Positions 15,799-24,452 of a stretch of DNA of 64,000 nt are shown here, in pieces. The DNA lies in NCBI GenBank assembly GCA_905479495.1, contig CAJQMR010000001.1:1-64000 (forward strand), written 5' to 3'. The stretch's first letter is position 1, and the number at the start of each line of letters is the position of its first letter. The position numbers were made by a program, and so were the translations under genes. Source of the DNA: an uncultured Anaerolineae bacterium. Lineage in GTDB: Bacteria; Chloroflexota; Anaerolineae; Promineifilales; Promineifilaceae. Below the pieces are notes generated by a model, which had not been told where the DNA came from, made no database searches, and worked only from the letters and a program-made list of their open reading frames with translations.

Positions 15799-16950
15799 AT
15801 GACCCCACGCGAGCGTGTTTTAGCTGCGATTAACCATGAACAGCCGGACCGGGTGCCCATTGTGGTGGGCGTGAGCAACGCCACCGGCATCAAGATGAAA
15901 ACGTACCAAAAGCTCAAGCAGCTCATCGGCGTGCAGGCCGAAGACCGCTACCTGTACGATTGGCCAGAACTGGGAACGGCCGTACCCGATGAAGCCACCT
16001 TGCAGCGATTGGGCAGCGACGTGCGCCCCGTGCTGGATCGCCATCCGGCAGCCAACTTCCAGGCCAACGCCAGCCGTGAACCGGGCACGCCGTTCATCGA
16101 CTCGTGGGGCATTGGCCAGGTGGAACTGGCCCCCGGCGAATGGTTCCCCCACATCAATCCGCTGGCCGAAGCAGAAACCATCACCGATCTGGAAGCGTTC
16201 AACTGGCCGGACATGGATGACCCCAGCCGGGTGGCCCACGTGCGCGCCGAAGCCGCCGCCCTGGCCGCTGAAAATCGGTACGCCATCATGGCCACGCCCT
16301 GGCTGCTCTTTCCACTGGAGCGTGCCTTCCAGATGCAGCGTATGGATACCTTCATGATAAGCATGGTGGAAAAGCCCGATTTTGCCAAAGCGCTGCTGGC
16401 CAAAATCACGGAGCACTGCAAACAATTGATGGGCCATTTTCTGCGCGAGCTGGGCGACAATGTGGACATCATCAAGATCGGCGATGATTTGGGCACACAA
16501 GAAAGTCTGCTGATGTCGCCCAAAATGTACCGCGAGTTTGTCAAACCGTTCCACGCCGACTACATCGCCTTCATCAAAGCCCGCACCAAAGCCAAGGTAT
16601 TGTTCCACACCGATGGCGACGTTTTCCCCCTGATTGACGATTTGGTGGAGATGGGCGTCGATATTTTGAATCCGATCCAGACCTCTGCCGGGCGCATGTC
16701 TGAACTGGCGGAGCTGAAGCGGCGTTTTGGGCAAAACATCGTCTTTTGCGGCGGCATCGACACGCACCGGGTGCTGCCCTTCGGCACGCCCGACGACGTG
16801 CGCCAGGAGGTGAAGCGGGTGATTGAGGCGCTGGGTCCAGGCGGCGGCTACCTGCTGGCCTCGGTCCACACCATCATGAACGACGTGCCGCCGGAAAATG
16901 TACTGGCCATGGTGGACGCAGTTGAAGAATACGGCCGTTACCCGCTCTAA
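15799..16950 (+). CDS. Uroporphyrinogen decarboxylase (URO-D) family protein
   Basis: CAGGAG lies 7-8 nt before the ATG. The 383-aa protein begins MTPRERVLAAINHEQPDRVP, the hallmark of the URO-D/MtaA/CmuA superfamily. It has IIKIGDDLGTQ, LFHTDGDVFPLI and FCGGIDTHRVLPFG in the expected order. The His-x-Cys zinc motif of corrinoid methyltransferases reads HTD here, while the later Cys (FCGG) is present. It is therefore more likely a methyltransferase-like paralogue than HemE; the substrate is unknown. It has no corrinoid-protein neighbour. Confidence 0.82.
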   Translation: MTPRERVLAAINHEQPDRVPIVVGVSNATGIKMKTYQKLKQLIGVQAEDRYLYDWPELGTAVPDEATLQRLGSDVRPVLDRHPAANFQANASREPGTPFIDSWGIGQVELAPGEWFPHINPLAEAETITDLEAFNWPDMDDPSRVAHVRAEAAALAAENRYAIMATPWLLFPLERAFQMQRMDTFMISMVEKPDFAKALLAKITEHCKQLMGHFLRELGDNVDIIKIGDDLGTQESLLMSPKMYREFVKPFHADYIAFIKARTKAKVLFHTDGDVFPLIDDLVEMGVDILNPIQTSAGRMSELAELKRRFGQNIVFCGGIDTHRVLPFGTPDDVRQEVKRVIEALGPGGGYLLASVHTIMNDVPPENVLAMVDAVEEYGRYPL

Positions 16951-16951
16951 T

Positions 16952-17011
16952 TTGCCACAGAGAACACAGAGGGGAAAAGAGGTTTTCTCTGCGCTCTCTG
17001 CGGTGAAAAAT
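16952..17011. repeat. CACAGAG intergenic repeat, copy A
   Basis: TTGCCACAGAGAACACAGAG faces CTCTCTGCGGTG across a short spacer. It fills the gap between two convergent genes (ends 16950 and 17012). Copies B and C are at 40581-40633 and 60676-60736. It could act as a transcription terminator. Confidence 0.75.
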
Positions 17012-18019
17012 TTAGCGTGGCAGTTTAGGCAGCATCAGTTCCCCGGTTTTGCGGTAGTGGTCGTAGAGGTTGGCATGGAAAACGGCCGTTTTCGCCAACC
17101 CTTCCGGCCAAAAGCGGGCAATCCAGTTCGTCTTCCACAGCATACGGCCGAATTGCAGCAGCACCATCTCCCCCTCTGGCCAGGGCAGGTATGCCTCGTA
17201 GCCAGCACGGAACGCCGCCAACAGCCGGGTGTACTTTGCTGAATCCCCAACGTCTTCATACAAATCCAGCAGTGCCATCGCCATGTCATGCAGGCGAAAG
17301 CCCCAAATGGTGTCCTCAAAGTCAAACGGGTAAAGCTGCCCCTGGTGAATTTTGATATTGTCGTGCCACAAATCGCAGTGGATGACGCGCAAATCGGCTG
17401 GGTCGAGTGCGGCGTAAGTTTGGGCGACCTGTTCGCTCATCTGGCGCAGCAGCGCCTCGGTTTGGGCATCGTAGGCCGCCAGGCTGGATTCAGCAAAGAG
17501 CACGTTTGGCTCGCCGCGTGAGAGCATTTGGTCAAAGCGTCGGGTGGTGAAGCCGTCGGGCGGCTGCCAGCTGGCCCCGTGCAGGTGCAGCTTGGCAAAC
17601 AGTTCACCCATTTTGGTGACGCTTTGGGCCGTCAACCGTTTGCCCAACAGCACGCCGGGCAGCCAGCTCATCAGCAGGGCGTGGCGATCTTCAGGCGCAC
17701 CGACCGCCTGGGGAAAGACGACCGCTTCTCCCGCTGGCGCGCGCTGAATGTGGGGCACGGGGATATCAGTGTCGTGGGCCAGGGCATCGAGCCACATCAC
17801 TTCAGAAACGGCCGACTCCACCCCGCGCCACTTTGGATTGGCTATGCGCAAGGCAAACTGCTGCCCATCTTCAGCCCAGACGCGGTAGATGAGATTGGTA
17901 TCATACCCGATGAGCTTGAGGCGAACGGCCGTTACGCCAAACTGCCGCAGCGCATCCTCCGCCAATCCCCGCAGCCGCCGCAGCTTCCCTTTGAATGTCA
18001 GTTGTTCGTATGATTTCAA
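17012..18019 (-). CDS. APH/RdoA-type phosphotransferase family protein
   Basis: The 335-aa protein has the aminoglycoside phosphotransferase/choline kinase fold: a lysine-bearing N-lobe (QFALRIANPKWR), catalytic loop VIHCDLWHDN (HxDxxxxN), and metal motif PFDFEDTIWGF in place of DFG. RdoA/SrkA stress kinases and homoserine kinase ThrB2 share this fold, so the substrate cannot be named. It follows the VWA operon in the same direction, separated by 120 nt that hold a palindromic repeat. It may be transcribed separately. Confidence 0.8.
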   Translation of the reverse strand: MKSYEQLTFKGKLRRLRGLAEDALRQFGVTAVRLKLIGYDTNLIYRVWAEDGQQFALRIANPKWRGVESAVSEVMWLDALAHDTDIPVPHIQRAPAGEAVVFPQAVGAPEDRHALLMSWLPGVLLGKRLTAQSVTKMGELFAKLHLHGASWQPPDGFTTRRFDQMLSRGEPNVLFAESSLAAYDAQTEALLRQMSEQVAQTYAALDPADLRVIHCDLWHDNIKIHQGQLYPFDFEDTIWGFRLHDMAMALLDLYEDVGDSAKYTRLLAAFRAGYEAYLPWPEGEMVLLQFGRMLWKTNWIARFWPEGLAKTAVFHANLYDHYRKTGELMLPKLPR

Positions 18020-18036
18020 TTGGCGTCCTCTTGAAT

Positions 18037-18115
18037 GGGACGCTGATTTGCCTGATCAACCTGTACGCGAAGCGGTCGCCATGCGACATCAGTAAAATCA
18101 GGTAAATCAGCGTTC
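18037..18115. repeat. ACGCTGATTT palindromic repeat, copy 1
   Basis: GGGACGCTGATTTGCCTGAT at the left pairs with ATCAGGTAAATCAGCGTTC at the right. A related element is at 19237-19291. Both lie in gaps of the minus-strand gene series from 22.2 to 17 kb. Confidence 0.65.
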
Positions 18116-18140
18116 TATTTCTTGAGGAAGTTTAGCACGT

Positions 18141-19214
18141 TTAAGGATAACGCCGCCATTTGAGGGAGAGGAAAACGGCCGTTCCTGCCAAAATCACCGC
18201 CGCCATCACAAAAAAGACGCTAATCTCAATTGCTTCTTTTTGCAGCACAATTTGGGTAGGCAGTTCTTCAAACACTTCCAGCAGCTGGTCGGCGCTCTCG
18301 GCGCGATAATATTCGCCGCCGGTGAGGTCGGCCACACCTTGCAGCGTTTCCTCGTCAATCACCAGGAAGCGACGGAAGTTACCACCGCCGCCGCCACCAA
18401 AACCACCGCCAAAGCCCCCTCCGAAGCCGCCAAACGCGTCACTGCCCAACTGCGCCTGGCTGCACACCATCTCCGGAATCTCATCAGTGCCAAAGCCAAT
18501 CGTGTAAACACGCACCTGTCGGTCCGCCGCTTGCTGGGCCGCATCCAGTGGGCGCGGTCCCTGGCTGTTGGCCCCGTCTGTGAGCAAAACAATAATGTCC
18601 GGCTGGTAGGTTTGAATGACCTCACTGGCTGGATTTTCTTCTGGCAGATTGAGGCCGCTGGGGGGAACGGCCGTATTAATCTCAGCAATCGCATCAATCG
18701 ACTTGAGTGTGGCACTGCCAATCGCCGTGCCAAACGAGGTGGTCAAATTGGCAATGGCATCGAGGAGCACATTCTTGTCATTGGTCGGCGGCACGATCAA
18801 TTCGGCAAAACCGGCAAAAGCCACCAGGCCAATCTGCGTGCCGTCCGCCTGCGCTTCCACAAAAGCCAGCGCTGCATCCTGGGCCACCGCCAGCCGGTTG
18901 GGATCGACGTCAGTCGCGCACATGCTGCGCGAGATGTCTAACGCTAAAATGATCGTCGTCCGGCTGAGGGGCACTTCCACCTCGGCAACCGGACGCGCCT
19001 GGGCCAAAACCAGGCTCGTCAGCCCCAGCAAAAAGAGGGCAAAAGGCAAATGCTGCCGCCAGCGGGCGCGCTTGGGCAGCGCCTCACGAATCAGCGCCAG
19101 GCTGGAGTAGCGCACGGCAAACTTGCGCCGCCGTCGCAGCATCCAAATGTAGATGGCGATGCTCAGCGGAATAATCACCAAAAATAAGAGTAACCAGGGC
19201 CAGAGAAAAGTCAT
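18141..19214 (-). CDS. VWA-domain membrane protein (BatA-like) with Gly-rich loop
   Basis: The 357-aa protein has TM segments at about 3-25, 56-72 and 325-350 and a von Willebrand A domain between them. The MIDAS motif is D93-x-S95-x-S97 (LDISRSM), with the later Asp in LLTDGAN. An unusual insertion, FGGFGGGFGGGFGGGGGG, lies in the VWA domain near residue 265. It is the last gene of the MoxR-DUF58-VWA-VWA set, which in other bacteria supports envelope stress tolerance or metalloprotein assembly; the exact role is unknown. The VWA domain would face outside. Confidence 0.85.
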   Translation of the reverse strand: MTFLWPWLLLFLVIIPLSIAIYIWMLRRRRKFAVRYSSLALIREALPKRARWRQHLPFALFLLGLTSLVLAQARPVAEVEVPLSRTTIILALDISRSMCATDVDPNRLAVAQDAALAFVEAQADGTQIGLVAFAGFAELIVPPTNDKNVLLDAIANLTTSFGTAIGSATLKSIDAIAEINTAVPPSGLNLPEENPASEVIQTYQPDIIVLLTDGANSQGPRPLDAAQQAADRQVRVYTIGFGTDEIPEMVCSQAQLGSDAFGGFGGGFGGGFGGGGGGNFRRFLVIDEETLQGVADLTGGEYYRAESADQLLEVFEELPTQIVLQKEAIEISVFFVMAAVILAGTAVFLSLKWRRYP

Positions 19215-19236
19215 TCAACGCGCTCCAAGGCAAATA

Positions 19237-19291
19237 GGACGCAGATTGCCCTGATTTTCCTGATCAGGGCAATCAGGAAAATCAGCGTTCC
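19237..19291. repeat. ACGCTGATTT palindromic repeat, copy 2
   Basis: GGACGCAGATTGCCCTGATT faces GGCAATCAGGAAAATCAGCG with a TGATCA centre. It shares its outer arms with 18037-18115. It sits between the two VWA genes, where a strong stem might lower expression of the downstream gene. Confidence 0.7.
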
Positions 19292-19347
19292 ATTATGATC
19301 CATTGCCAGATATGGATACCCGTTTTCACGGGCATGACATACTTTGC

Positions 19348-20352
19348 TCATGGTACCCGTCCAAACCAGAGCATGGACAGCGCGCCGCTGACCAGCATAA
19401 ACATCAGACTAATTCCGGCCAAAATCGCGGTGATTTCCATCTGCTCGCCACGAATGGTCAATTGCAAATCAATATTGCGGTAAATGTCGCGCAGTTCCTC
19501 TTCATTCTCGGCAAAATAATAGGTGCCATTGGTCAGACTGGCGATCTCTTGCAGTGCCGGTTCATTGAGCTGGGTCACGATGCTGAAACCATCTACTTCA
19601 ATCATCGCCCCTTCCGGGCTGCCAATGCCCACCGTGTAAATGCGTACGCCCGCCTCGGCAGCAATTTGAGCAATCTCCAACGGCTCAGGGAACTCCGTGT
19701 TTTCCCCGTCGGACAATAGCACAATTACCGCCGAGGAAAATTCGTCGATTTGCAGCGCCGCCACGCTGTCAGCCAGGTTCTCCGGCTCCAGCGCATTTTC
19801 ATCCAGCACGATGGCTTCGCCAGCAATGGCGTTGAGCGAGGTGAAAATGCCCTGTCCCAGTGAGGTGCCCCCCTGCGGACTGAGTCGATCAATGGTGGCC
19901 AGGACGTCTGCCTGGACCTCGGTCGGTGGCTGCACGATCAGACCACCGTTGCTAAAAGCCACCACGCCCACGCGGATAGTGCTGGGCTGGTTGGCCACAA
20001 ACTCCCGGGCGGCCTCTTTGGCGGCTTCGATGCGGCTTGGTGCCAAATCGTCGGCCAGCATGCTGCTAGAAACGTCAAAAGCCAAAATGACGGTGCCTTC
20101 AATGCGGGGCAGGCTCACGGGCAGTTCCGGCCGCGACAGGGCAAACAGTAGCAAGGTCAGGCCAATGAGGAAGAGAATTGGGGGAATGTGACGACGGCGA
20201 CCGACGGCCGTACCATCCCCACTTTGCACCAATCCCAGCGGACCAAGAACGGCCGTACCCCGATCACGCAGCCGCACCTGCCGTCGATAGTACCAGATTA
20301 GCAGCGGAACCAGCAGCAAAGACAGCAGCATGATGGGCCAAATGAAGGTCAT
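19348..20352 (-). CDS. VWA-domain membrane protein (BatA/BatB-like)
   Basis: The 334-aa protein shows two N-terminal TMs (about 3-20 and 57-72), a VWA domain with MIDAS D93-x-S95-x-S97 (FDVSSSM) and VLLSDGEN, and a C-terminal TM (about 308-328). It overlaps the DUF58 gene by 4 nt, which implies translational coupling. It is a paralogue of the next VWA protein and lacks the Gly-rich insertion. The pair probably forms a membrane complex chaperoned by the MoxR ATPase. Confidence 0.86.
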   Translation of the reverse strand: MTFIWPIMLLSLLLVPLLIWYYRRQVRLRDRGTAVLGPLGLVQSGDGTAVGRRRHIPPILFLIGLTLLLFALSRPELPVSLPRIEGTVILAFDVSSSMLADDLAPSRIEAAKEAAREFVANQPSTIRVGVVAFSNGGLIVQPPTEVQADVLATIDRLSPQGGTSLGQGIFTSLNAIAGEAIVLDENALEPENLADSVAALQIDEFSSAVIVLLSDGENTEFPEPLEIAQIAAEAGVRIYTVGIGSPEGAMIEVDGFSIVTQLNEPALQEIASLTNGTYYFAENEEELRDIYRNIDLQLTIRGEQMEITAILAGISLMFMLVSGALSMLWFGRVP

Positions 20353-21263
20353 CGCCGCCGCCTTTTGCGCAGACCAGCCATGCGCACAATGGCCCCGACC
20401 AAATCCTCTTCGGTGGAAATGCCAAACAGGTCTACCCCGGCCCGTTTTAGCGTTGTTTTGAGTTCGGCTTCGCGCCGGTCGGCGGCTGCCAAAAAGCGAC
20501 GGCGGAATTCAGGATGGGCCGTGTCCACCAGCAGCTGCTCGCCCGTTTCGGCATCTTCCACCACAATCATGCCCGCGTCGGGCAGTTCCACTTCACGCGG
20601 GTCCCACAGCCGGATGCCAATTAGTTCATGGCGGCGGTTAAGAAGGTGTAACGGCCGTTCCCAACCCGGTTCGCTAATGAAGTCAGAAATCACAAACACC
20701 AGCGAGCGCCGCTTGAAGGTGTTCAGTCCCGCATCCAGCAGCGGCGTCAAGTTGGTAGCCACACCGCCTGGTTCGCCGGGCTGCTTCAGGATCGAGCGCA
20801 TGAGGCGCAGCACCTGGTTGCGACTGCCAAGCGGCGGAATCGTCTGCTCCACCCGGCGGTTATACAAGATGGCCCCCACCCGGTTGCCGCTGCGCACCAG
20901 CAGCCGGGCCAGGGTGGCCACGTACTCGGTCAGGACCAACTGCTTGGGCCGCGCCGCCGGGCCAAAGCCCATCGATGGACTCAAATCGAGCAAAAACCAG
21001 GCCGTCACGTCCCGATCCTCCACGTACTGGCGCACGTAGGGGCTGTCCATGCGCGCCGTCACGTTCCAATCGATGTGGCGGATGTCGTCGTTGACCTGAT
21101 ATTCACGGATGTCGGCAAAGTCGATGCCCGTGCCGTAAAACAGGGTGCGATAATCGCCCTGCAGCAGGCCATCCAGACGCCGAATAATGCGCCATTCCAG
21201 CCGCTGCAAAATCTGGTCGGGAGAAACCCGCTTAAGCGTGGGGTCGGCTGAAAGCCCGCTCAT
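20349..21263 (-). CDS. DUF58 domain protein of MoxR operon
   Basis: The 304-aa protein carries the DUF58 signature (GTGIDFADIREYQVNDDIRH then IDWNVTARM) and a VWA-like fold downstream (WFLLDLSPSMGFG). It overlaps moxR by 32 nt and the following VWA gene by 4 nt. DUF58 proteins are constant partners of MoxR ATPases and VWA proteins. No TM segment is evident, unlike many family members. Confidence 0.87.
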   Translation of the reverse strand: MSGLSADPTLKRVSPDQILQRLEWRIIRRLDGLLQGDYRTLFYGTGIDFADIREYQVNDDIRHIDWNVTARMDSPYVRQYVEDRDVTAWFLLDLSPSMGFGPAARPKQLVLTEYVATLARLLVRSGNRVGAILYNRRVEQTIPPLGSRNQVLRLMRSILKQPGEPGGVATNLTPLLDAGLNTFKRRSLVFVISDFISEPGWERPLHLLNRRHELIGIRLWDPREVELPDAGMIVVEDAETGEQLLVDTAHPEFRRRFLAAADRREAELKTTLKRAGVDLFGISTEEDLVGAIVRMAGLRKRRRR

Positions 21264-22242
21264 GCAAAGGCACCTCCGGCTGCGGAATAACCATCAAAAT
21301 TTTCTTTAATATTTCGTCACTGGTCACATTATCGGCCAACGCCTCGTAAGACAGCACCAGGCGATGGCGCACCACATCCAGCGCTAAATCGCTCACGTCC
21401 TGCGGCAGCGCGTAGCCACGTCCGCGCACAAAGGCCAGCGCCTTGGCCGCCAAAATCAGGTTAATCGAAGCGCGTGGACTGGCACCAAACATTAAATATT
21501 GCGCCAGGTCGCCCTGACCCACTGTTTGCGGCTGTCGCGTGGCGGTCACCAGCTTCACGGCATATTCCATCAGGGCCGGATCGACGTAGACGGCATCCAC
21601 CGCACTTTGCAGCTCCAGCAGCTGGTCGGTAGAGATAACGCGCTGCACCGCCTGGATGGCACTGGTCATGCGTTCCACGATGACAAACTCCTCGGTCTGG
21701 CTGGGATAGCCCACCAACACTTTGAGCATGAAGCGGTCTACCTGTGCCTCTGGCAGCGGATAGGTGCCCTCAGACTCGATGGGGTTTTGCGTGGCCATCA
21801 CCAAAAAGGGATGGGGCACTTTGTGGGTTTCACGGCCAATCGTCACCTGCCGCTCCTGCATCACCTCCAGCAAAGCGCTTTGCACCTTGGCCGGGGCGCG
21901 ATTGATCTCATCGGCCAGCAGCAGGTTGGTGAAAACGGGGCCAAGCGAAGTGTTAAATTCGCCGCTTTTCTGGTTGTAAATGCGCGTACCGATGAGGTCA
22001 GCAGGCACCAAATCGGGCGTGAACTGGATGCGCTGGAACTCGCCGCCAATCGCCCCCGCCAGGGTTTTGATGGCCATCGTTTTGGCCAGCCCGGGCACGC
22101 CTTCGACCAAAATATGCCCCCGCGCCAGCAGGGCGACGATGAGCCGCTCCAGTAAATTATCCTGCCCCACGATGATCTTTTTGACCTCGTAGAGGACACG
22201 CTCCATCGGTTTGTCACTGTCTGGCCTGGGGGTGAAAGTCAT
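21232..22242 (-). CDS. MoxR-family AAA+ ATPase
   Basis: The start at 22242 (MTFTPRPDSD) is preferred because GGAGC lies 6 nt upstream in mRNA sense; a longer frame starts at 22272. The 336-aa protein has Walker A GVPGLAKT (about 47-55), Walker B LLLADEINRAP (about 107-115), sensor 1 ATQNPIESEGTYPLPEAQVDR (first 20 residues are diagnostic), and the MoxR lid GASPRASINL. It is the first gene of the operon with DUF58 and two VWA genes. It is a likely chaperone ATPase for maturation of their complex. Confidence 0.92.
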   Translation of the reverse strand: MTFTPRPDSDKPMERVLYEVKKIIVGQDNLLERLIVALLARGHILVEGVPGLAKTMAIKTLAGAIGGEFQRIQFTPDLVPADLIGTRIYNQKSGEFNTSLGPVFTNLLLADEINRAPAKVQSALLEVMQERQVTIGRETHKVPHPFLVMATQNPIESEGTYPLPEAQVDRFMLKVLVGYPSQTEEFVIVERMTSAIQAVQRVISTDQLLELQSAVDAVYVDPALMEYAVKLVTATRQPQTVGQGDLAQYLMFGASPRASINLILAAKALAFVRGRGYALPQDVSDLALDVVRHRLVLSYEALADNVTSDEILKKILMVIPQPEVPLHERAFSRPHA

Positions 22243-22262
22243 GGTTTGCTCCAATTTTGATC

Positions 22263-22284
22263 GCCCGGCCATGAATGGCCGGGC
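22263..22284. repeat. Perfect 10-bp hairpin upstream of moxR
   Basis: GCCCGGCCAT / ATGGCCGGGC with a 2-nt loop, followed by a T-rich stretch on the plus side. A second, weaker hairpin (AGCCTGGGGCTTCAGCCCTA) follows at about 22317-22336. They lie between the protease stop codon and the MoxR start and may terminate or attenuate transcription. Confidence 0.6.
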
Positions 22285-22339
22285 TAAATTTTGATACCCG
22301 TTGGGACAATTCTCTAGCCTGGGGCTTCAGCCCTAGGTA

Positions 22340-23182
22340 CTAATAACGCGGCATACCCGCCGCGCTGGCTGCCGTGGTAATGGGCACGGCAAAGCCGATG
22401 CCAATGAAGAAGTTTTGTTCGGATGGGTTGGCCAGGGCAGTGACGATGCCAATGACTTCGCCTCTGCGGTTGAGCAGGGGGCCGCCTGAATTGCCGGGAT
22501 TTACGGCCGTATCAAACTGAATCAAGCCGTGTAATTCCAGGTCATCGTCAATCGGCAAAGTCCGGTCAAAGCCAGAAATAACACCCGCGCTCATGGAACC
22601 CGCCAACCCCAACGGATTGCCCACGGCGTACGCTTCATCCCCCACGCGCATGGCATTAGGATTACCCAGCACGGCGGGTACGATGATTTCAGGTGGTTGG
22701 GCAGGGGTTAAGACGGCGATGTCGTTTTCGGGGTCGGCTGTGGTGAGAACGGCCGTAGTCTTCGTCCCATCTGCATAATAAATCTCAATCTCCGTAGCCC
22801 CCGCCACCACATGCAGCGAGGTCAAAATGTCCGCAGCGGCACTAACGATGACACCGCTGCCCACGCCGTTGCCTTCTTCCCCATTTTCGTCTTCGCCCGT
22901 GGTGCTAATGAGCACCATCGACGGCAAAATCATCTGGTACACCTGCGACGAATAGGATGGGGGTGGCGTGGCTGAAGCCATCGCATCCACCATAATCTGG
23001 TCAACTTGGTCATCTGTTAGAGGAAGGGGCTCGGGGTAAAGGGTGGAGTAAAGCAGCACGCCCAGAAACGCCGCCACGATGCCCGCCGCAAATGGCCAGC
23101 CGCGCCGCAGCCAAAGTTTTGCCATGCCCAACCATCGAGCCATGCGGGTTTCTTCTGTTACCGTGCCGGATTGCTCTTCCAT
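22340..23182 (-). CDS. Membrane-anchored HtrA/DegP-like serine protease without PDZ domain
   Basis: The 280-aa protein has one TM (about 29-48) and a trypsin-like S1C domain. The catalytic triad is visible: H124 in LTSLHVV, D154 in ENDIAV, S232 in NPGNSGGP. The usual C-terminal PDZ domain is absent; the protein ends shortly after GIGFAVPI. It probably degrades misfolded proteins outside the cytoplasmic membrane. The start is uncertain: no clear ribosome binding site precedes this Met, and Met14 is possible. Confidence 0.86.
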   Translation of the reverse strand: MEEQSGTVTEETRMARWLGMAKLWLRRGWPFAAGIVAAFLGVLLYSTLYPEPLPLTDDQVDQIMVDAMASATPPPSYSSQVYQMILPSMVLISTTGEDENGEEGNGVGSGVIVSAAADILTSLHVVAGATEIEIYYADGTKTTAVLTTADPENDIAVLTPAQPPEIIVPAVLGNPNAMRVGDEAYAVGNPLGLAGSMSAGVISGFDRTLPIDDDLELHGLIQFDTAVNPGNSGGPLLNRRGEVIGIVTALANPSEQNFFIGIGFAVPITTAASAAGMPRY

Positions 23183-23285
23183 AAGCGAAAAAGGGTTGCT
23201 TTAATCTTCCAGGACGCCATCCATTATAGTAGAATTTGCCCGCAAAAATGTGAACGTTTGTAAAGAAAACCAGACCAAAACACAA

Positions 23286-23338
23286 AAATCGGACCCTTGC
23301 CCACTTTTAACATTCGCAAAAGTCCGATTTTTTGGAAC
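23286..23338. repeat. Intergenic inverted repeats between menB and protease
   Basis: AAATCGGAC (from 23286) and GTCCGATTTTTT (ending near 23335) form a long-loop stem with a T-run. Farther right, TCATTTCGAACGAAGTGAG (about 23357) and two Shine-Dalgarno-rich palindromes, ACCTCCCGGAGGTTT and AACCTCCAGGAGGTT (about 23420 and 23459), resemble dispersed repeats. No gene is seen in 23183-23480. Confidence 0.55.
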
Positions 23339-23480
23339 GTTACGGATCCTTGTCATTTCGAACGAAGTGAGAAATCTTTCTACTTACAATGTCGTAAGAT
23401 TCCTCGTTTCGTGCAAAAACCTCCCGGAGGTTTCTCGGCACAACGTCCTCCTGAAAGGAACCTCCAGGAGGTTGGTCACA

Positions 23481-24326
23481 CTACGGAATCCACTTGATGT
23501 TTTTGAAGTTGGGTTTGCGCTTTTCCAGGAAGGCGTTGCGGCCTTCTTTGGCTTCGTCGGTCATGTAGGCCAGGCGGGTGGCTTCGCCGGCGAACACTTG
23601 CTGCCCTACCATGCCGTCGTCCGTCAGGTTCATGGCAAACTTGAGCATTTTGATCGAGGTGGGCGACTTGGCCAGGATTTCCTGCGCCCATTCATACGCC
23701 GTGTCCTCCAGCTCGTCGTGGGGGATGACGGCATTGACCATGCCCATCTCGTACGCCTCCTGCGCGGAGTAGTTGCGCCCCAGGAAGAAGATTTCGCGGG
23801 CGCGTTTTTGGCCAACCATCTTGGCCAGGTACGCCGAGCCGTAGCCGCCGTCAAAGCTGGTCACGTCGGCGTCGGTTTGTTTGAAGATGGCGTGTTCTTT
23901 GCTGGCCAGCGTGAGATCGCAGACCACATGCAGGCTGTGGCCGCCGCCGACGGCCCAGCCGGGCACCACGGCAATCACCACTTTGGGCATGAAGCGCATC
24001 AGCCGCTGCACTTCGAGGATGTTGAGCCGGGGCATGCCTTCGTCGTCTACGTAACCCTGGTGGCCGCGGGCGTTTTGGTCGCCGCCGCTGCAAAAGGCGT
24101 AGACGCCGTCTTTGGGCGATGGCCCTTCGCCGCTCAGCAGCACCACGCCGATGGAGGTGTCTTCGCGGGCATCGAGGAACGCTTCGTACAGTTCGGCGAC
24201 GGTTTTGGGGCGAAAGGCGTTGCGCACGGCAGGCCGATTGAAGGCGATGCGCGCCACGCCGTCGGATTTTTTATAGGTAATGTCTTCGTACTCTTTGACT
24301 GTTTTCCAGTTGGGTTTGTTTGTCAT
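23481..24326 (-). CDS. menB: 1,4-dihydroxy-2-naphthoyl-CoA synthase (MenB), Asp-type
   Basis: The start at 24326 has AGGTGA 5 nt upstream. The 281-aa crotonase-fold enzyme shows the MenB signatures RPAVRNAFRPKTV, FCSGGDQNARG and SFDGGYGSAYLAKMVGQKRA. QTDADV (Asp about 152) places it with the bicarbonate-independent MenB type, which carries an Asp where the E. coli type has Gly. It closes the second ring of menaquinone from o-succinylbenzoyl-CoA. No other men genes are near. It supports menaquinone as the quinone for the bc complex encoded at 29-32 kb. Confidence 0.94.
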   Translation of the reverse strand: MTNKPNWKTVKEYEDITYKKSDGVARIAFNRPAVRNAFRPKTVAELYEAFLDAREDTSIGVVLLSGEGPSPKDGVYAFCSGGDQNARGHQGYVDDEGMPRLNILEVQRLMRFMPKVVIAVVPGWAVGGGHSLHVVCDLTLASKEHAIFKQTDADVTSFDGGYGSAYLAKMVGQKRAREIFFLGRNYSAQEAYEMGMVNAVIPHDELEDTAYEWAQEILAKSPTSIKMLKFAMNLTDDGMVGQQVFAGEATRLAYMTDEAKEGRNAFLEKRKPNFKNIKWIP

Positions 24327-24382
24327 GGATTCACCTGTTTTTTTTATCATAATTCAGCTGTGTGGTTTCACCCTCACCCCAG

Positions 24383-24448
24383 CCCTCTCCCTCGAGGGAG
24401 AGGGAGCCGTCCCCTCCCCTTCACAGGGGGAGGGTTAGGGTGGGGGTA
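24383..24448. repeat. GC-rich palindromic repeat between menB and gcdH
   Basis: Nested stems are visible: CTCTCCCT/AGGGAGAG, then CCCCTCCCC/GGGGGAGGG, enclosed by CCCTCACCCC/GGGTGGGGG. It fills the gap upstream of menB and may terminate transcription from the dehydrogenase gene. Confidence 0.7.
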
Positions 24449-24452
24449 AGTT

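Noticed and set aside
15820-16869. 349-codon minus-strand frame opposite the URO-D gene
   Set aside because: Exactly antisense to a clear family member with a ribosome binding site; His/Gln-rich translation typical of a reverse frame.
23250-24449. 399-codon plus-strand frame opposite menB
   Set aside because: Antisense to unmistakable MenB; the first part runs through intergenic repeats.
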